Source: Brachypterus glaber
Taxonomy: Eukaryota; Arthropoda; Insecta; Coleoptera; Kateretidae
Assembly: GCA_958510825.1 (NCBI GenBank)
Contig: OY294047.1
Location: 53,427,365 to 53,491,364, forward strand
Direction: 5' to 3'
DNA length: 64,000 nt
Below are positions 43,801 through 53,191 of this stretch, one piece after another. The position numbers and the translations under genes were made by a program. Numbering within the stretch: position 1 is the first letter of the stretch; every line of letters starts with the position of its first letter. The notes under the pieces were generated by a model. The model was not told the origin of the DNA, did no database searches, and saw nothing but the letters and a program-made list of their open reading frames with translations.

Positions 43801-46792
43801 GGGACAACATCTCAACGTTCAGAAAGTATTCAAGACCTACACAGTTACCCGTGAAGTTAACAGGTCGCTTGAGATGTTGTCCTGCTCCCAAAAATCACTA
43901 TTTTGACCTCAAATGACCTTGAAATCTCGTTTTCCTGACGTGATGGGGCAAAACTGACCCCGGGATCTGATTCAGGGCGCCAAAATACCTAGGAATACCA
44001 TGGTCCGGTCAAATAGTCCTGACTTTTTTTTTTTTTGTAAACCTGTGTAATTCAACAACATGCTATCACGTATTTTTTTCAGGAAAAGTTACCCTAATAG
44101 TCAATCAAACCAAATTTTAAAAAATCCATCTAAAAACATAATACCTAGTTATATAAATTTATATTTTTATAACTTTATTAATAACATAAAAAAATGGGTT
44201 ATTTGTGTTAGGTTGAATTACATATTTACGGCTTGTTATTTCCCGAATTTTATGTAAAATTACTCACTTGTAATGATCCTTGCCCCGCAAAGACCGGCTC
44301 TTGTGTCCCTTATTTTTGTCCTTCATCTGTTTGAACTGGTTGAGGAATGAGCCATCGTTGGAAAATAAATTGTTGACCTTTTTGCTATCATCTTTTTTTA
44401 TGGAACTAGAACAATGCAAAAGGTCAACACTTGGACTTGTAATCAAGAAATTATTTAATTAGCTTGTAATATGCACTCAAAAAAAGATACCATTAGGTAA
44501 TACAAAGAAAGATCGCTGTCAACAAAACAATACATTTCTGTACAGTTCATACCTAGTTAATAGTAGTTTTCGTAACGAGTAAGCGACTTCGGTCCTTAGT
44601 GCACGAGAATGAAGTTTTTTTGACGACGCGAAGCGAAGTCAAAAAATCATTCGAGTGCACTAAGGACTTGTCGCAAACGAATTGCGAACAACATTTTTCG
44701 TTCGATCTACAGTCTAGACTCTTTAAAAATGTATATTTTAAAGAATTACCTGTGTTTAATTTTGACATTTGAAAATTTTATAAATGTCAAATGACTTTTG
44801 TCAAAATGAAAGCTATGTGTAATCGTTTGGATAAATGAGTGTGCATAGTTGTCATTTCATTCAAATATGCACTATGTACTCGTGCGATAGAAAAATATCC
44901 TAACAAGGATATATAGTGAACATGCATTTTTCTTTATTTCGTGTACACTAGGTCGTACGAAAAATTTATAGCAATTTTTGTGAAAAAATATTGTATTTTC
45001 CCCATTTGCCCCCTTTCCCCACCCCAACGTTTATCAAAAACAATCCCGAGCGAGAACTTTTGTATGCCGAACTTCAAGTCTCTAGCTTAAAGCATTATAG
45101 TGCTTACAATATTTCCCGGACAGAACGACCGACCGACAATTTTTATTTTGCTCAAAATTGATTTATATGGACATTGAACATTTTTGCACGGATACCATCC
45201 TATAAAAAATGTCATATTGAAACAGATAGAGACGATTCCAAATACTTATTGAAAAGTATTTTTTCTTCTGAATGTTTTAATACGTTTCAATGCGTCATTT
45301 TTTATAGGGAAGGCTTTCCTGAAATTTTCAAAATTTTCAAAATGGGAAGGCAAAAGTGACTGAGAACTTTGTATAAGGGACCTATGGTCCATATTTGTAT
45401 ATATGTATATAAAAAAAAATTAAAAAAGATTTTATTAATTTCTTTTTCAAAAAAAAATTTCATTTTTTTTTTCGAGAAACGAAAAAAAAAAATTAAAATT
45501 AAAATTTTCGATTTTTTTTTACTAACGCAAGACTTTCCTCGGGGAAAGTAAAAAATTTGGTGGGAGGCCCATAGGTTGTTACCCCCAGGCCCCGATTTTC
45601 TCTCGACGGCCCTGTGAAAACCATGTTTTATAATTTTTTTTTTAATTTGTAAATTACTGATCCATATTATGGATTTTCTTATCAAGTTACATGGGACTTC
45701 ATAAGGTTTTATGTGGTTTTAGAATTTCCATATAAAAAATAATAAAAAACATGGTAAATACATATCCCTAAAATTTAAACTTAATTAGATTTTTCTTATT
45801 TTTTCTGTAAATAAAAGTTAATGGAATCCCAAAATGAGTTTTTTATAAAATTTTCCCCAATAAAGTAATGACTTGTTGAAAATGTTGGGTAAAAAAATAT
45901 AAAATGTTGCACTAACCAGACTTAAAATGACAAACTTTATTCGCTTTTGTGGGGAGACTTTAACAGCAGACTAACATCCAGGGAGCACCATGGATGTTAG
46001 TCTGGATGTTAGCCCCAATCATGCTCAAGTTGGAAAAATCCACTGTCCAGTTGGCAAAATAAGTGGCAAATTTCGGAAATTGAGTGGTAAATTCCGGTAA
46101 ATTGGTAGAAAGTTGGGAACATTGGAGTAGTAAGTATTTTTTCAGAGTTGTCAATTTCTGGGAGTGGAGTTGGGAAGTTGGAGAATACAGTTGGGAATTT
46201 TTACAGAGGTAAGGATCTTTTTTTGTCATCAAGATTTTATAGGTGGGACTTCTTTCAGAAACGAGGAGAACCTTTTCTTGTCATACATTTTTTGTCAGGG
46301 GTAAAGCTTTTTTTATTTTGAGTTAAGAAAATTGGGTACAGTTAATTTTTCAGAGGTGAGGACCTTTTTTCTACCCCCCAATAAAATGGCTTTGGACCAC
46401 CCCCGCTAACATCCCTACTCTGTAATATCTCTACTCCCCAATAACCCTACTTCTGCACTCTGCAGGGTGTCTACTCGTTAAAAGAGTAATAAATTAATCT
46501 TCCTTGATAAGTTGTGGTAAATTGTCTAGTTCAGAACATTCAAATCACAATACAGGAATCAGTCTAAATAAATTCAAGTATATTACCTTTTGTTGTTATT
46601 GTTCAACTTTGAAGAAGACCCATCAGTTTTACTTTTGCTGCTACTTTCCTGAGATTTCTGTTTCGCCTCTAATTTCGCCAAAATCTCCCGTTTTTTCTGT
46701 TCGATCACCTTCTCCTGGTGAGACATCTGAGCAAAACGATCATTTCTGGTTATTTTCGGTTGAAACGATTCTCCTAACCCTTTTTTAGACAT
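31774..46792 (-). CDS. Sugp1: SURP and G-patch domain-containing protein 1 (splicing factor 4), ten coding exons
   Basis: A nuclear splicing factor. In vertebrates it works with SF3B1 in branch-site recognition and its G-patch activates the helicase DHX15. Exons, in transcript order: 46,792-46,587; 44,405-44,268; 43,220-41,953; 40,586-40,478; 37,906-37,582; 36,189-36,048; 35,585-35,326; 34,558-34,287; 33,068-32,945; 31,800-31,774. They sum to 2,871 nt, 956 residues, and every junction keeps frame. Landmarks: N-terminal EKVIEQKKREILAKLEAK; FSNDGSFLNQF; a proline-rich region; one SURP-like domain; KRKRKSRWG (NLS and a UHM-ligand-type motif); EYDSDEETDGGTWEHKL; IGDFLPPDELKRFME; G-patch; and the C-terminus RMMLAYRFRPNP then NNPRRPYY, identical in kind to vertebrate SUGP1. 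It lies 569 nt from the divergent Utp11 start. Confidence 0.95.
31879..32453. mobile_element. 575-bp MITE with ACAGCCTGTTCCAGAACTCG ends, last Sugp1 intron
   Basis: Terminal inverted repeats of about 85 nt including GAGGGTATATTAAAAACCCT. It fills half the intron before the 27-nt terminal exon. Confidence 0.88.
32755..32900 (+). repeat. Tetranucleotide-rich segment, last Sugp1 intron
   Basis: AGACAGACGGGCCGACAGAC followed by further GACAGACA units, then TGATGTTTCTCGAAGTTTC, as in the dispersed repeat family. Confidence 0.6.
33218..33680 (+). repeat. Single unit of the GACTCTTATAAGCTCA family, Sugp1 intron 8
   Basis: Same orientation as 24,726-25,230; the inner hairpin core has been lost (TACTTTAGAAAACGTATGTT). 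Confidence 0.85.
34287..34558 (-). CDS. Sugp1: Sugp1 G-patch exon
   Basis: Encodes about residues 817-906. IGDFLPPDELKRFMEK, then YKEFKIKEDNIGFKMLQKLG and WSEGQGLGQHGAGIVDPVNK form the G-patch, the glycine-rich element that binds and activates DEAH-box helicases, DHX15 in the case of SUGP1. All the consensus glycines are present. The upstream neighbour exons at 36,048-36,189 (KRKRKSRWG) and 35,326-35,585 (coiled stretch plus DSDEETDGGTWEHKL) keep frame into it; the downstream exon 32,945-33,068 carries DEYDTYRKRMMLAYRFRPNP. Confidence 0.94.
34577..35236 (+). repeat. Full ACATCGGCACT element, Sugp1 intron 7
   Basis: Starts with the hairpin ACATCGGCACAGTACTACTA, contains the tetranucleotide part (CGTCCGTCCGTCTGTCTGTG) and ends TGCCGATGTTTTGACAGGGT. 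Its right half recurs inverted at 63,660-63,985. Confidence 0.8.
35605..35815. mobile_element. MITE with ACAGTGCGATTATAAAGTGC ends, next to a Sugp1 acceptor
   Basis: About 25-nt terminal inverted repeats with TA at both borders. It starts 17-20 nt upstream of the acceptor of the exon 35,326-35,585. Its interior (GTGATGGCTACGTACAAC) is related to 50,040-50,170. Confidence 0.8.
35818..36030 (+). mobile_element. Truncated copy of the GGTTGGTCCGGAAATGAG MITE family
   Basis: Left end ACAGGGTGATCAATAACTGG, then a jump into TCCGGAAATGAGCCCTAAGG and ATATTAAATGTGGAACAAAA. It abuts the previous MITE and the Sugp1 donor at 36,047. Confidence 0.8.
36687..37448. mobile_element. 762-bp element with CCCAGGTAGCAA ends, Sugp1 intron 5
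   Basis: Ends CCCAGGTAGCAA and TTGCTACCTGGG. A direct repeat of about 55 nt (CACATATTAACGTG.CTTTCA) occurs at 36,875 and 37,393, the second at the very end, which suggests a composite of two insertions. Confidence 0.75.
37582..37906 (-). CDS. Sugp1: Sugp1 exon, second half of SURP domain and acidic linker
   Basis: Encodes about residues 574-682. FLYRRDSAAYRQYRQLVEQF completes the SURP fold (F-L-x-x-x-S-x-x-Y-x-x-Y). After it come an acidic stretch with DPEMMTLDDGDMSFECGG and a Phe/Gly/Glu-rich linker. The exon ends exactly on a codon boundary (AAA CAG then GTAGATTTT). Confidence 0.85.
38480..38845 (+). mobile_element. Left-half copy of the GGTTGGTCCGGAAATGAG MITE family, Sugp1 intron 4
   Basis: ACAGGGTTATTCAGAAATAA, AGGTGATTCTACGTTAAAAA and GTTGGTCCGGAAATCAGTGC; the right half is missing. 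It explains an otherwise open 74-codon frame here. Confidence 0.8.
39007..39137. repeat. Hairpin element, arms of about 55 nt
   Basis: CCCTATTGAAAATGACGGGT and its inverse, with ATGGTGCACAAACCGGACTT. A one-arm relative is at 51,965-52,025. Confidence 0.85.
39543..39960. repeat. Foldback element, arms of about 110 nt, Sugp1 intron 4
   Basis: TATTCG.TGATGTTTTTTTGG and CGTGACGTTTCGAGGGTGGT on the left, inverted on the right (ACCACCCTCGAAACGTCACG). Loop about 190 nt. Confidence 0.88.
40478..40586 (-). CDS. Sugp1: Sugp1 exon, first half of SURP domain
   Basis: Encodes about residues 538-573: GTPEYEAMASLGRMVAECGL then VEEVVRQRKTQDPTLW. This is the first helix and Gly-containing turn of a SURP module (pattern: I..LA..VA..G..LE..A......P..F). 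The domain continues directly in the exon at 37,582-37,906. The donor is GTATGATAAA. Confidence 0.82.
40742..40974. mobile_element. 233-bp MITE with nested palindrome, Sugp1 intron 3
   Basis: Outer ends AAAACTCTTACGG / CCGTAAGGGTTTT. Inner arms with GACTTCGGACGGTGTGGGTG and its inverse. Confidence 0.75.
41953..43220 (-). CDS. Sugp1: Sugp1 large proline-rich exon
   Basis: Encodes about residues 115-537 in one 1,268-nt exon, joined in phase to both neighbours. It opens DDRGNRQRWSANQQQQPRR, then FDRPPPFEPKI, and becomes a long Pro/Asn/Ile/Val-rich region. NIPPP, NIPxP and VPPP recur at roughly 10-20 residue spacing (for example PLNALNIPPPAPIQVQNIP), and there is a MNxPPPxMP-rich end. I see no folded domain in it. 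Vertebrate SUGP1 has a much shorter linker here. The region could bind WW, SH3 or profilin-type proline readers; that is inference. Confidence 0.85.
43635..44048. repeat. Foldback element, arms of about 185 nt, Sugp1 intron 2
   Basis: From CACAGGTTTAAAAAAAGTCA through GACCGGACCATGGTATTCCT and ATCACGTCAGGAAAACGAG, mirrored almost perfectly from 43,868 to 44,048. Relatively GC-rich for the window. Confidence 0.92.
44571..44692. repeat. GC-cored hairpin, Sugp1 intron 1
   Basis: CGTAACGAGTAAGCGACTT.. and GTCCTTAGTGCACGAGAATGA pair with ..TCATTCGAGTGCACTAAGGAC around GACGACGCGAAGCGAAGTC. The core is shared with 14,440. Confidence 0.75.
45960..46240 (-). repeat. CCCAACT-type degenerate repeat; related to 39,990-40,125
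   Basis: Short units around AGTTGGGAA, AATTGGTAGAAAGTTGGG and CACTGTCCAGTTGGCAAAAT; the reverse complement aligns with 39,990-40,125 (CCAACTGGACAGTG.GTGGA). Confidence 0.6.
46587..46792 (-). CDS. Sugp1: Sugp1 start exon
   Basis: Encodes residues 1-68 from MSKKGLGESFQPKI. It includes HQEKVIEQKKREILAKLEAK, a basic helical block that matches the N-terminus of vertebrate SUGP1, then a Ser/Lys/Asn-rich tail. The donor GTAATATA leaves phase 2, completed by the next exon at 44,405 (after ttgttctag), which carries NNLFSNDGSFLNQFKQMK. Confidence 0.88.
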
Positions 46793-47361
46793 TATTCTTT
46801 GGTATTTTTAATATAAAGGCAAATATTTACGAAAAGTTACACATTACATTACTATAAACTATTAAAAATCCTCATTAAAGATAATTAACTAGCTAATTGA
46901 AAAATAAATATCAACATCTGACATTTCACAATTTTCTTGGATACAAACTGGCACAGAAAATTTAGGACCAAAAAAATCGTTCCAATATTATATTTTGTAA
47001 CATGTTCTTAGGCAACTTACAATACACGTCTGTGTATAATTAGTTGCATAAGCATATTTAAATTAAATATCAATAAGTTTATATGGGATTTTCTGATCAG
47101 ATTCTGAGATTTTAGGGGGGCTACAGCCCATCGCCCCTCCCAGCTGCACCACTGCCCCCACTTAATCTCTTACGCTTACATGTGAACATCCTTGGCTACG
47201 CACCAAAATTGACTTTTGCATCTAATCTCACCTCGGTTACTCCTGGAACGACGCTTTTTAGGTGCTTAGTTATCTACTTAAAATTTCGAGGTTATATTTT
47301 TACATGTGTAAGAATACGTTGATATATTTTACAGTATTTTCAATTCATTTAACAAAATAAG
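46793..47361. promoter_or_regulatory. Shared divergent promoter region of Sugp1 and Utp11
   Basis: Only 569 nt separate the two start codons, which point away from each other, so both core promoters and 5' UTRs must lie here unless there are noncoding upstream exons. It is AT-rich apart from a GC-richer patch at 47,110-47,170. I see no clear TATA box, and no recognised repeat element. Confidence 0.6.
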
Positions 47362-48072
47362 ATGTCTGTGTGGAAAAAGGCAGCAAAGGCACATCAAAAG
47401 ACGTACAGGGAACGACATCAACCCGAAGATCGTCAACATTTAGGTCTTCTAGAAAAGAAAAAGGATTATGTACGGCGGGCGAATGATTATAACGAAAAAA
47501 GGGATACCCTAAAGGTATTACGCAAAAGAGCACTTAATAAAAACCCAGATGAGTTTTACCATCACATGATTAACTCAAAAACTGAAAATGGCCTGCATTT
47601 TGAAAAGGATAAAGTTGTAGAAGATACTCCAGACCAGTTAAAGCTAATGCGAACGCAAGATTTGAAATATATCACAACAAAACGTACTCAGGAGCTAAGA
47701 AAAATAGAAAAACTACAGTCACACTTACATCTATCTAGTGTAGACAGCAAACCTCAAAATAAACACATTTACTTTGGAAAAAGCATCAATAAAATAGAGC
47801 TAAAGAAGAAACGATTGGAAAAATTAGCCACAGAGGAACTGCCCGAAGTTGATTATGATACATTAGTGAAATCTTCTGCTAAAAGAAAAATGTTGTATAA
47901 TGAATTGGGTAAAAGAATTGAAAGGGAACAACAATTAACAGTGGTGCAGCAAAAAATTGAATTGTCGAGACATTTGGAGAATAAAAAGACTCTTTTGAAA
48001 CCAAGGAAAGTTAAAAAGGCAAACAAACATAGAGCTGCTGTGTATGAATGGAAATATGAGAGGAAAAAATGA
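47362..48072 (+). CDS. Utp11: Utp11, U3 snoRNA-associated SSU-processome protein
   Basis: A nucleolar protein of the small-subunit processome, needed for early 18S rRNA processing. It is a single exon of 236 residues (human about 253). The N-terminus MSVWKKAAKAHQKTYRERHQ and HLGLLEKKKDYVRRANDYN, then ALNKNPDEFYHHMIN and LKLMRTQDLKYITTKR, are family hallmarks. The whole protein is Lys/Arg/Glu-rich and largely helical, and ends in the basic KYERKK. It has an ATG in the context AATAAGATG. The 3' end has AATAAA 44 nt after the stop and faces Nans tail-to-tail. The stretch KKRLEKLATEELPEVDYDTL corresponds to a region that varies in length in the family. Confidence 0.95.
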   Translation: MSVWKKAAKAHQKTYRERHQPEDRQHLGLLEKKKDYVRRANDYNEKRDTLKVLRKRALNKNPDEFYHHMINSKTENGLHFEKDKVVEDTPDQLKLMRTQDLKYITTKRTQELRKIEKLQSHLHLSSVDSKPQNKHIYFGKSINKIELKKKRLEKLATEELPEVDYDTLVKSSAKRKMLYNELGKRIEREQQLTVVQQKIELSRHLENKKTLLKPRKVKKANKHRAAVYEWKYERKK

Positions 48073-48101
48073 AAAAGTAATTTTGTATGTAGGTATATTT
48101 T

Positions 48102-48107
48102 TTTATT
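48102..48107 (-). terminator. Poly(A) signal AATAAA of Nans
   Basis: On the minus strand AATAAA lies about 53 nt after the Nans stop, with an earlier ATTAAA. Cleavage downstream would fall close to the Utp11 stop, so the two convergent 3' UTRs overlap. Confidence 0.6.
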
Positions 48108-48115
48108 TTTTAATT

Positions 48116-48121
48116 AATAAA
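48116..48121 (+). terminator. Poly(A) signal AATAAA of Utp11
   Basis: Canonical AATAAA 44 nt after the Utp11 stop, followed by T-rich sequence. Cleavage about 15-25 nt further would fall just before or within the Nans stop codon. Confidence 0.75.
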
Positions 48122-48159
48122 CTTCTTTTTCTTATTATAAAATTTTTGCTAAAGTAGTT

Positions 48160-51100
48160 TTACTCATAGTATTCCCAAAATATGGATTCATCTTCTTTAA
48201 CATCTCTTGTTAATATTTTACCAAAAATTTCATTTATTTTTGTCCCGTCAATGCCCTTTGGTTCTGCAACTTTTATATTTAAATCGGTTTCACATATTTT
48301 ATGGCCTAATTTTAAATCTTTTGTGAAGACTATAGTTTTCCCGAGTTTTTCATAGCAGGTTTGTTCAGATTTTTGGATTTTTTTAATTGGTTGCCCTAGA
48401 GCAATTTCAAAATCGCGGATCATTTGGCACATTTGATTTAATTCTTTGGGTTCCAGTGAACATTGATGGTCTGAGCCTTTTTGAATTTTATTTTCAGTTA
48501 TGTGACGTTCAATAATCTAAAAAAAAAAATTGTTTTTAATTTTTAAGGTAATGATTAAGGGGTCAACCACTATGAGGAGTCCATGTACAAGTTTTTGGAA
48601 CTCTTTCAAAAATCTTTTAAAAATTACGGTAATTTTCGACAAGATTTGGACCCAATATACCAATTTTCACGAAAACTAACCTCCGCCCCTCAGGGGGTGA
48701 AATTAGAAAAACTTTATCAGATTCAGATATGTGGACCCCAAAAACCCCTATATACCAATTTTGACGAAAATATTAAAAATATTTACCCCCTCACCCCCGA
48801 GGGGGTGAAGTTAGAAAATTTTTATTATCAGATTCAATTTCAGCAACCTTAAAAACCCCTATATTATCAATTTTTTGTAAAAAAATGTATTTTTTCCCAT
48901 TTTCCCCCTTGATGTTCCCCAATGTTCACGAAAAAAATCCCGAACGAGAATTTTTGGCAAAATACCTGTATGCCAAATTTTTTTTTGCTTGAAATTGATT
49001 TATATCTACATAAAGTGTCATAAAACTGAAAAATACGCAAACAAAAATTTTGAATTTTTTTGCACGAATACAAGTCTTTCCGCAAATTTGAAAATATTCA
49101 AAATGGGAAAGCAAAAGTAAAAAATAAATAAATATCTTACTTTTGCACCCAGTGCAACAGCAGAGAGCGTTATGTGAACTCCCAACTCGTGTCCAGAATA
49201 TCCAACAATAACATCTGGAAATTCCTTTTTGTATAAATTAATCACACTCAAATTTATATCCTCCAGTGGCGTAGGATAGGCTGATATGCAGTGCAATAGC
49301 GCGAAGTTTTTATGATATTTTGAGACCAAACTGTAGATTATCTTGACTGTTTCAAAATTTTGCATACCTTAAAAGAAAAGAAAAAGATACTTCTGCCAAC
49401 AAAATAATACTTTTCACTTTCCTTTCATTAAAACAAAATATCATTTTTTAACAAAAAACATTTTTATTTTTGAATAATGAAATATGCAAGTTAAAAAAAA
49501 ATCAGAAAAAAAAATTCAAAAAAATATATTTTTTAAGTTTCTTTTTTCGAAAAACGGATACATGAAAAAATAGTATTTACCCCTTTTCACCCCTTTGTCC
49601 TACCCGATTTTTACCAAAAACAATCCTAGACTAGAACTTTGGATAAGCAACATATGGTCCGAATTAAAAGTAGTTAGCTCAAAGCGATCTCGAGTTGTCA
49701 TGGTGGTCACAATTTCCCGTCAGACGGACAGACAGACAAGTTTTATTTTTTACGCAAATCTTTTTGACATTTGAAATATCTTATGGCTCGAAACCCATGA
49801 ATTTTGTCACAATTTTTGTTAGGATTTTTGTCACAAAAAGCGTTACTATAGGCCATAAGCCTATAAGCATATAGACCATAGGTCATAGGTTACCATTTAT
49901 GTAATTTTTTAAAATTAGCATCTCATGTTTTTTCAACGAACTATAGTTCGTATTATAATAACTGTTTTCTCTAGAATACGCATACCGTTAATATAAAGTA
50001 TCGCCAACATATCAGTTTGTTTGTAAACAAATAGTATATTCAGGCCTGAACAATAACAATTACCACTAACTGATATTGCTGTCTCTGTTAGAACAAAGCT
50101 GTGCGAGTAAGACATACGAATGTATATGATGGCTACGTTTTTGTCAGTTTTTACGAATGAAATGCCTATTCTAGAGAGAAGAGTTATTAGTTTGTTGTTT
50201 TTTTTTTAAGTCAAATCGAAGCGTTTTTTACAAACCTGTTGAAATGACCAACGGAACATTATAAGAAGCAGCTTCCTCAATTAACAAAAAATTATTGGCA
50301 TCTCCAGACCCAATTTTAATAAAAGGCACCTTAAGTTTTTTCAAAAATCTTAAAGAGATGACATCCATGGCAGAGGCAGTAAATAATATTCCCGCTTCTT
50401 TGGAATATTTTTGCAATTCCAAAAATTCTTTTTCGGAAAATTCTAGATAGTTTTTGTGTTCTCCGTAAGTTTTTCCCCAGGAATTCGGTGTTAGATATGG
50501 TTTTTCCAGAGCTTGCTTGTTGAATTTTTCTGATATGCAGGTTTTTTGAAATTTTACACAATTTGCACCACTTTCCTAAAAAAACTGCTGCCAACAACAA
50601 AATAATACTTTCCCCTGTAAGTCCTGGTTCATAAAAAAAAATGGAAAACGAAAAAATAAAAAAAATATATATTTTTTTAATTTTCTTTTTTCAAAATTTT
50701 CAATAAAAAAATATCAATTTTTTTTTTAAAAGTTTCTTTTTTCGAAGACAAAAAAAATTGAAAAAATAATGTTTTTGAACAAATTTGTTTTACCCTATTT
50801 TACCCCCTTACCCCTTAGCGATTTTTACCAAAAACAATCCCAGCCTAGAACTTTGGATAATCAAACTATGCATAGCTATAGTCCAAATTTAAAGTATTTA
50901 GCTCAAAACGTTCTAGATTTATCGTGGTTACAGAAAGACAGACCGACAGACAGAAAGACAAACCGACAGACATATTTTTTTTTACGAAAAACATCTTTTT
51001 GGATATAAAAAGTCCAGAAACTGAAAAACACAAGACTTTCCTTGGGGAAAGTAAAAAGGTTCACAAGATTAAATTAAAACCAGTTTAAATATACCTATTA

Positions 51101-52386
51101 AATTAATTTTTGCACGACCAAGACTAAAACCTAATTTTACGCTTTCATTTTCGGGACTAAACTTGCCGTTTTTCTCCCTAGGGAATAAAATTCACGGCAA
51201 CCTTGATAATATTAAAATATTATACTTACTATGTGCTTTGCTGGTTCAAAAATTAGGTTTGGTGGTGTTTTGTAATAAATTAGCGATTCAAACCAATTTA
51301 TTTGGTTTTAACAAAGAAAACCTTTAAAAATAACATTGTTATAAGAATTTATACATAACTTAAAATTTATCATCTTCGTCCATTTTTTTGACGTTTGTGT
51401 CAACCATATTAAAAAACAATTGAAATCGCGATAGCCATGAAACTGACTTTTCGCATCTTGATTAAATTACGAAAATAAAACAACCGATTTTAGACGCGTG
51501 GTTTTTAATTTTAATTTTATCTACCTACCTAAATTATGTTTGGTCCTGCAAAAAATAGTGTATATACCTCAGGACTAAACTTGGCTGTTTTAGTCCCTTG
51601 CATTTCTGTTTCCCTCGCTCGCTACGCTCGCTCAAGAAACACTAATGCAGCGGGACTAAAACAACCAGTTTAGTCCCTTGGTATATAAATAACTATTTTT
51701 AATTATTTTTTCAAAATTTTCAAAAAAAAATTTCAATTTTACCCCCTTATTCCTCACCGGTTTTTACTAAAAACAATCCCAGCCTAGAACTTTGGATAAT
51801 CAACCTATAGTCCAAATTTGAAGTATTTAGCCCAAAACGTTCTCGATTTATCGTGGTTACAGACAAACAGACAAACATATTTTTTTTTACGAAAAACATC
51901 TTTTTGGATATAAAACGTCGAGAAACGTGAAAAAAGGCAATAAAATTATTTCAATTTTTTTTACTACCCTGTTAAAAATGACTGGTCTGGGCGGGTATAA
52001 ATGGTGCACAAACCGTACTTGAGCTAACGCTAGAAAGTAAAACTTTTTCCTATAGTTCATCAAAAATTACTTTATTTTCTTTTATGAATAGTTAAAAAAG
52101 ATAAGTTTTTTTTTTCAAGAAAGTTTTTAAAATACAAAAAAAATAATTTTAAAAATAGTAATCCGAATGGCTTCAATTGTTTTGTTAAATATTTGAGCGG
52201 GGCAAGGGGTTAAAAGTATTATTTTTCACATTTCGTAGAAAAAATATTTTTACGTACCTTGGCGATATTTATCAATTTTTTCGCTTTGTTGATATCACCT
52301 TGATGATTCTGGCCAATTTCTGCGATAATAAAGGTCGGACTTTTTGCCGAAATAATTGTGCCTTCAATATCAAGTTTTGGATTCAT
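48160..52386 (-). CDS. Nans: N-acetylneuraminate-9-phosphate (sialic acid) synthase, four exons
   Basis: Condenses phosphoenolpyruvate with N-acetylmannosamine(-6-phosphate) to make sialic acid in the cytosol. Exons, in transcript order: 52,386-52,258; 50,575-50,236; 49,367-49,141; 48,516-48,160. They total 1,053 nt, 350 residues (human 359), with all phases consistent. The NeuB-type TIM barrel carries FIIAEIGQNHQGDINKAKK, NSWGKTYGEHK, LFTASAMD, IKIGSGDANNF, LLHCISAYP, VGYSGHELGVHI and IIERHIT (His 237) then GSDHQCSLEP; the His and Glu residues that bind the metal and PEP are present. The last 60 residues form a SAF (antifreeze-like) domain. In the fly this enzyme acts mainly in neurons. Introns hold several tetranucleotide-type repeats. 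Confidence 0.95.
48640..48880 (+). repeat. Tandem CTCAAAAACCCC-type units in Nans intron 3
   Basis: Three units with CCAATTTTCACGAAAACTAA, CGCCCCTCAGGGGGTGA and ATTATCAGATTCAATTTCAG, related to 23,810-24,150. Confidence 0.65.
49950..50196. mobile_element. Possible MITE in Nans intron 2
   Basis: AATAACTGTTTTCTCTAGAATA at the left (20 nt of it match) is inverted as CTAGAGAGAAGAGTTATT at the right. The interior resembles the MITE at 35,605-35,815. Confidence 0.45.
51582..51684. repeat. GC-cored hairpin, Nans intron 1
   Basis: GGCTGTTTTAGTCCCTTGCA and its inverse around CTCGCTCGCTACGCTCGCTC. Confidence 0.75.
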
Positions 52387-52510
52387 GTTTTGTTGTAGTT
52401 TTAAACTGAAGAAAAGATATGCCTTCTTTCACAGGATGCAACTAATTTATTTCTGTGGTATTGTGCCGTCATAAGCTTAAAAACGACAACTTTCGATTTT
52501 TTTTTAACAT

Positions 52511-53191
52511 ACAGGGTGAATAAAAAGTGGCATGCTAAAATTGAAGAGGTGATTCTACATCCAAAAATATGGAAAAAAGTTCCTATATAGGTTGGTACGG
52601 AAATGAGCCCTTTAAAATTGTAATAAAAATAAGGTTTTTATTAATAACTCTGGTACCCTTTAAGCTAGAGCGACGAGCTTTTGCATGTATAGTAGTATTA
52701 ATAACGGCAATAAGTTTGTTAATTTATTTTTTTGAATTTATCCAGAGGCGTGCCTAGATGGACAAAATATGTGAGACTTAACACATTTTTGCCCCAAACT
52801 TTTTTGTGTGCATTTTTTTGATTTTTTGTAAAAAATATAGATTCGTCGAGTAAAAATACATAAAAATTGTCATATAGTGTAACACTGTGGCAGCAATCGT
52901 TTTAAAAAATGCAATTAAGAGTAAGTAACATTTTGTGCCACCAAAAACGTTAATTTTTAAAAGGCTATTACTCCTTTAATATTAAATTTAGGTGTTTTGG
53001 TGAAGCATAATTTTTTGCTAAGTTTTAAATGAATTAAAATTTTACTGATGCTTTTTTTTTTTGTTCCCCATTCAATATGCCATCTTTGAAGGGCCGTAAC
53101 TCTCTTAGGGCTCATTTCCGGACCAACCTTTTTCATATTTTTGGATGTAGAATCACCTCTTAAATTTCATGCCAGTTACTGAATACCCTGT
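52511..53191. mobile_element. Full-length MITE of the GGTTGGTCCGGAAATGAG family upstream of Nans
   Basis: Begins ACAGGGTGAATAAAAAGTGG, ends AATACCCTGT; 681 nt; terminal inverted repeats of about 60 nt with GGTGATTCTACATCCAAAAA. It starts about 120 nt upstream of the Nans start codon and could affect its promoter. Confidence 0.88.

Noticed and set aside
49018..49140. C-terminal extension of the Nans frame past 49,141
   Set aside because: The frame runs through a GTAAGATATT donor into repeat sequence; splicing to 48,516 restores the conserved IIERHIT motif.
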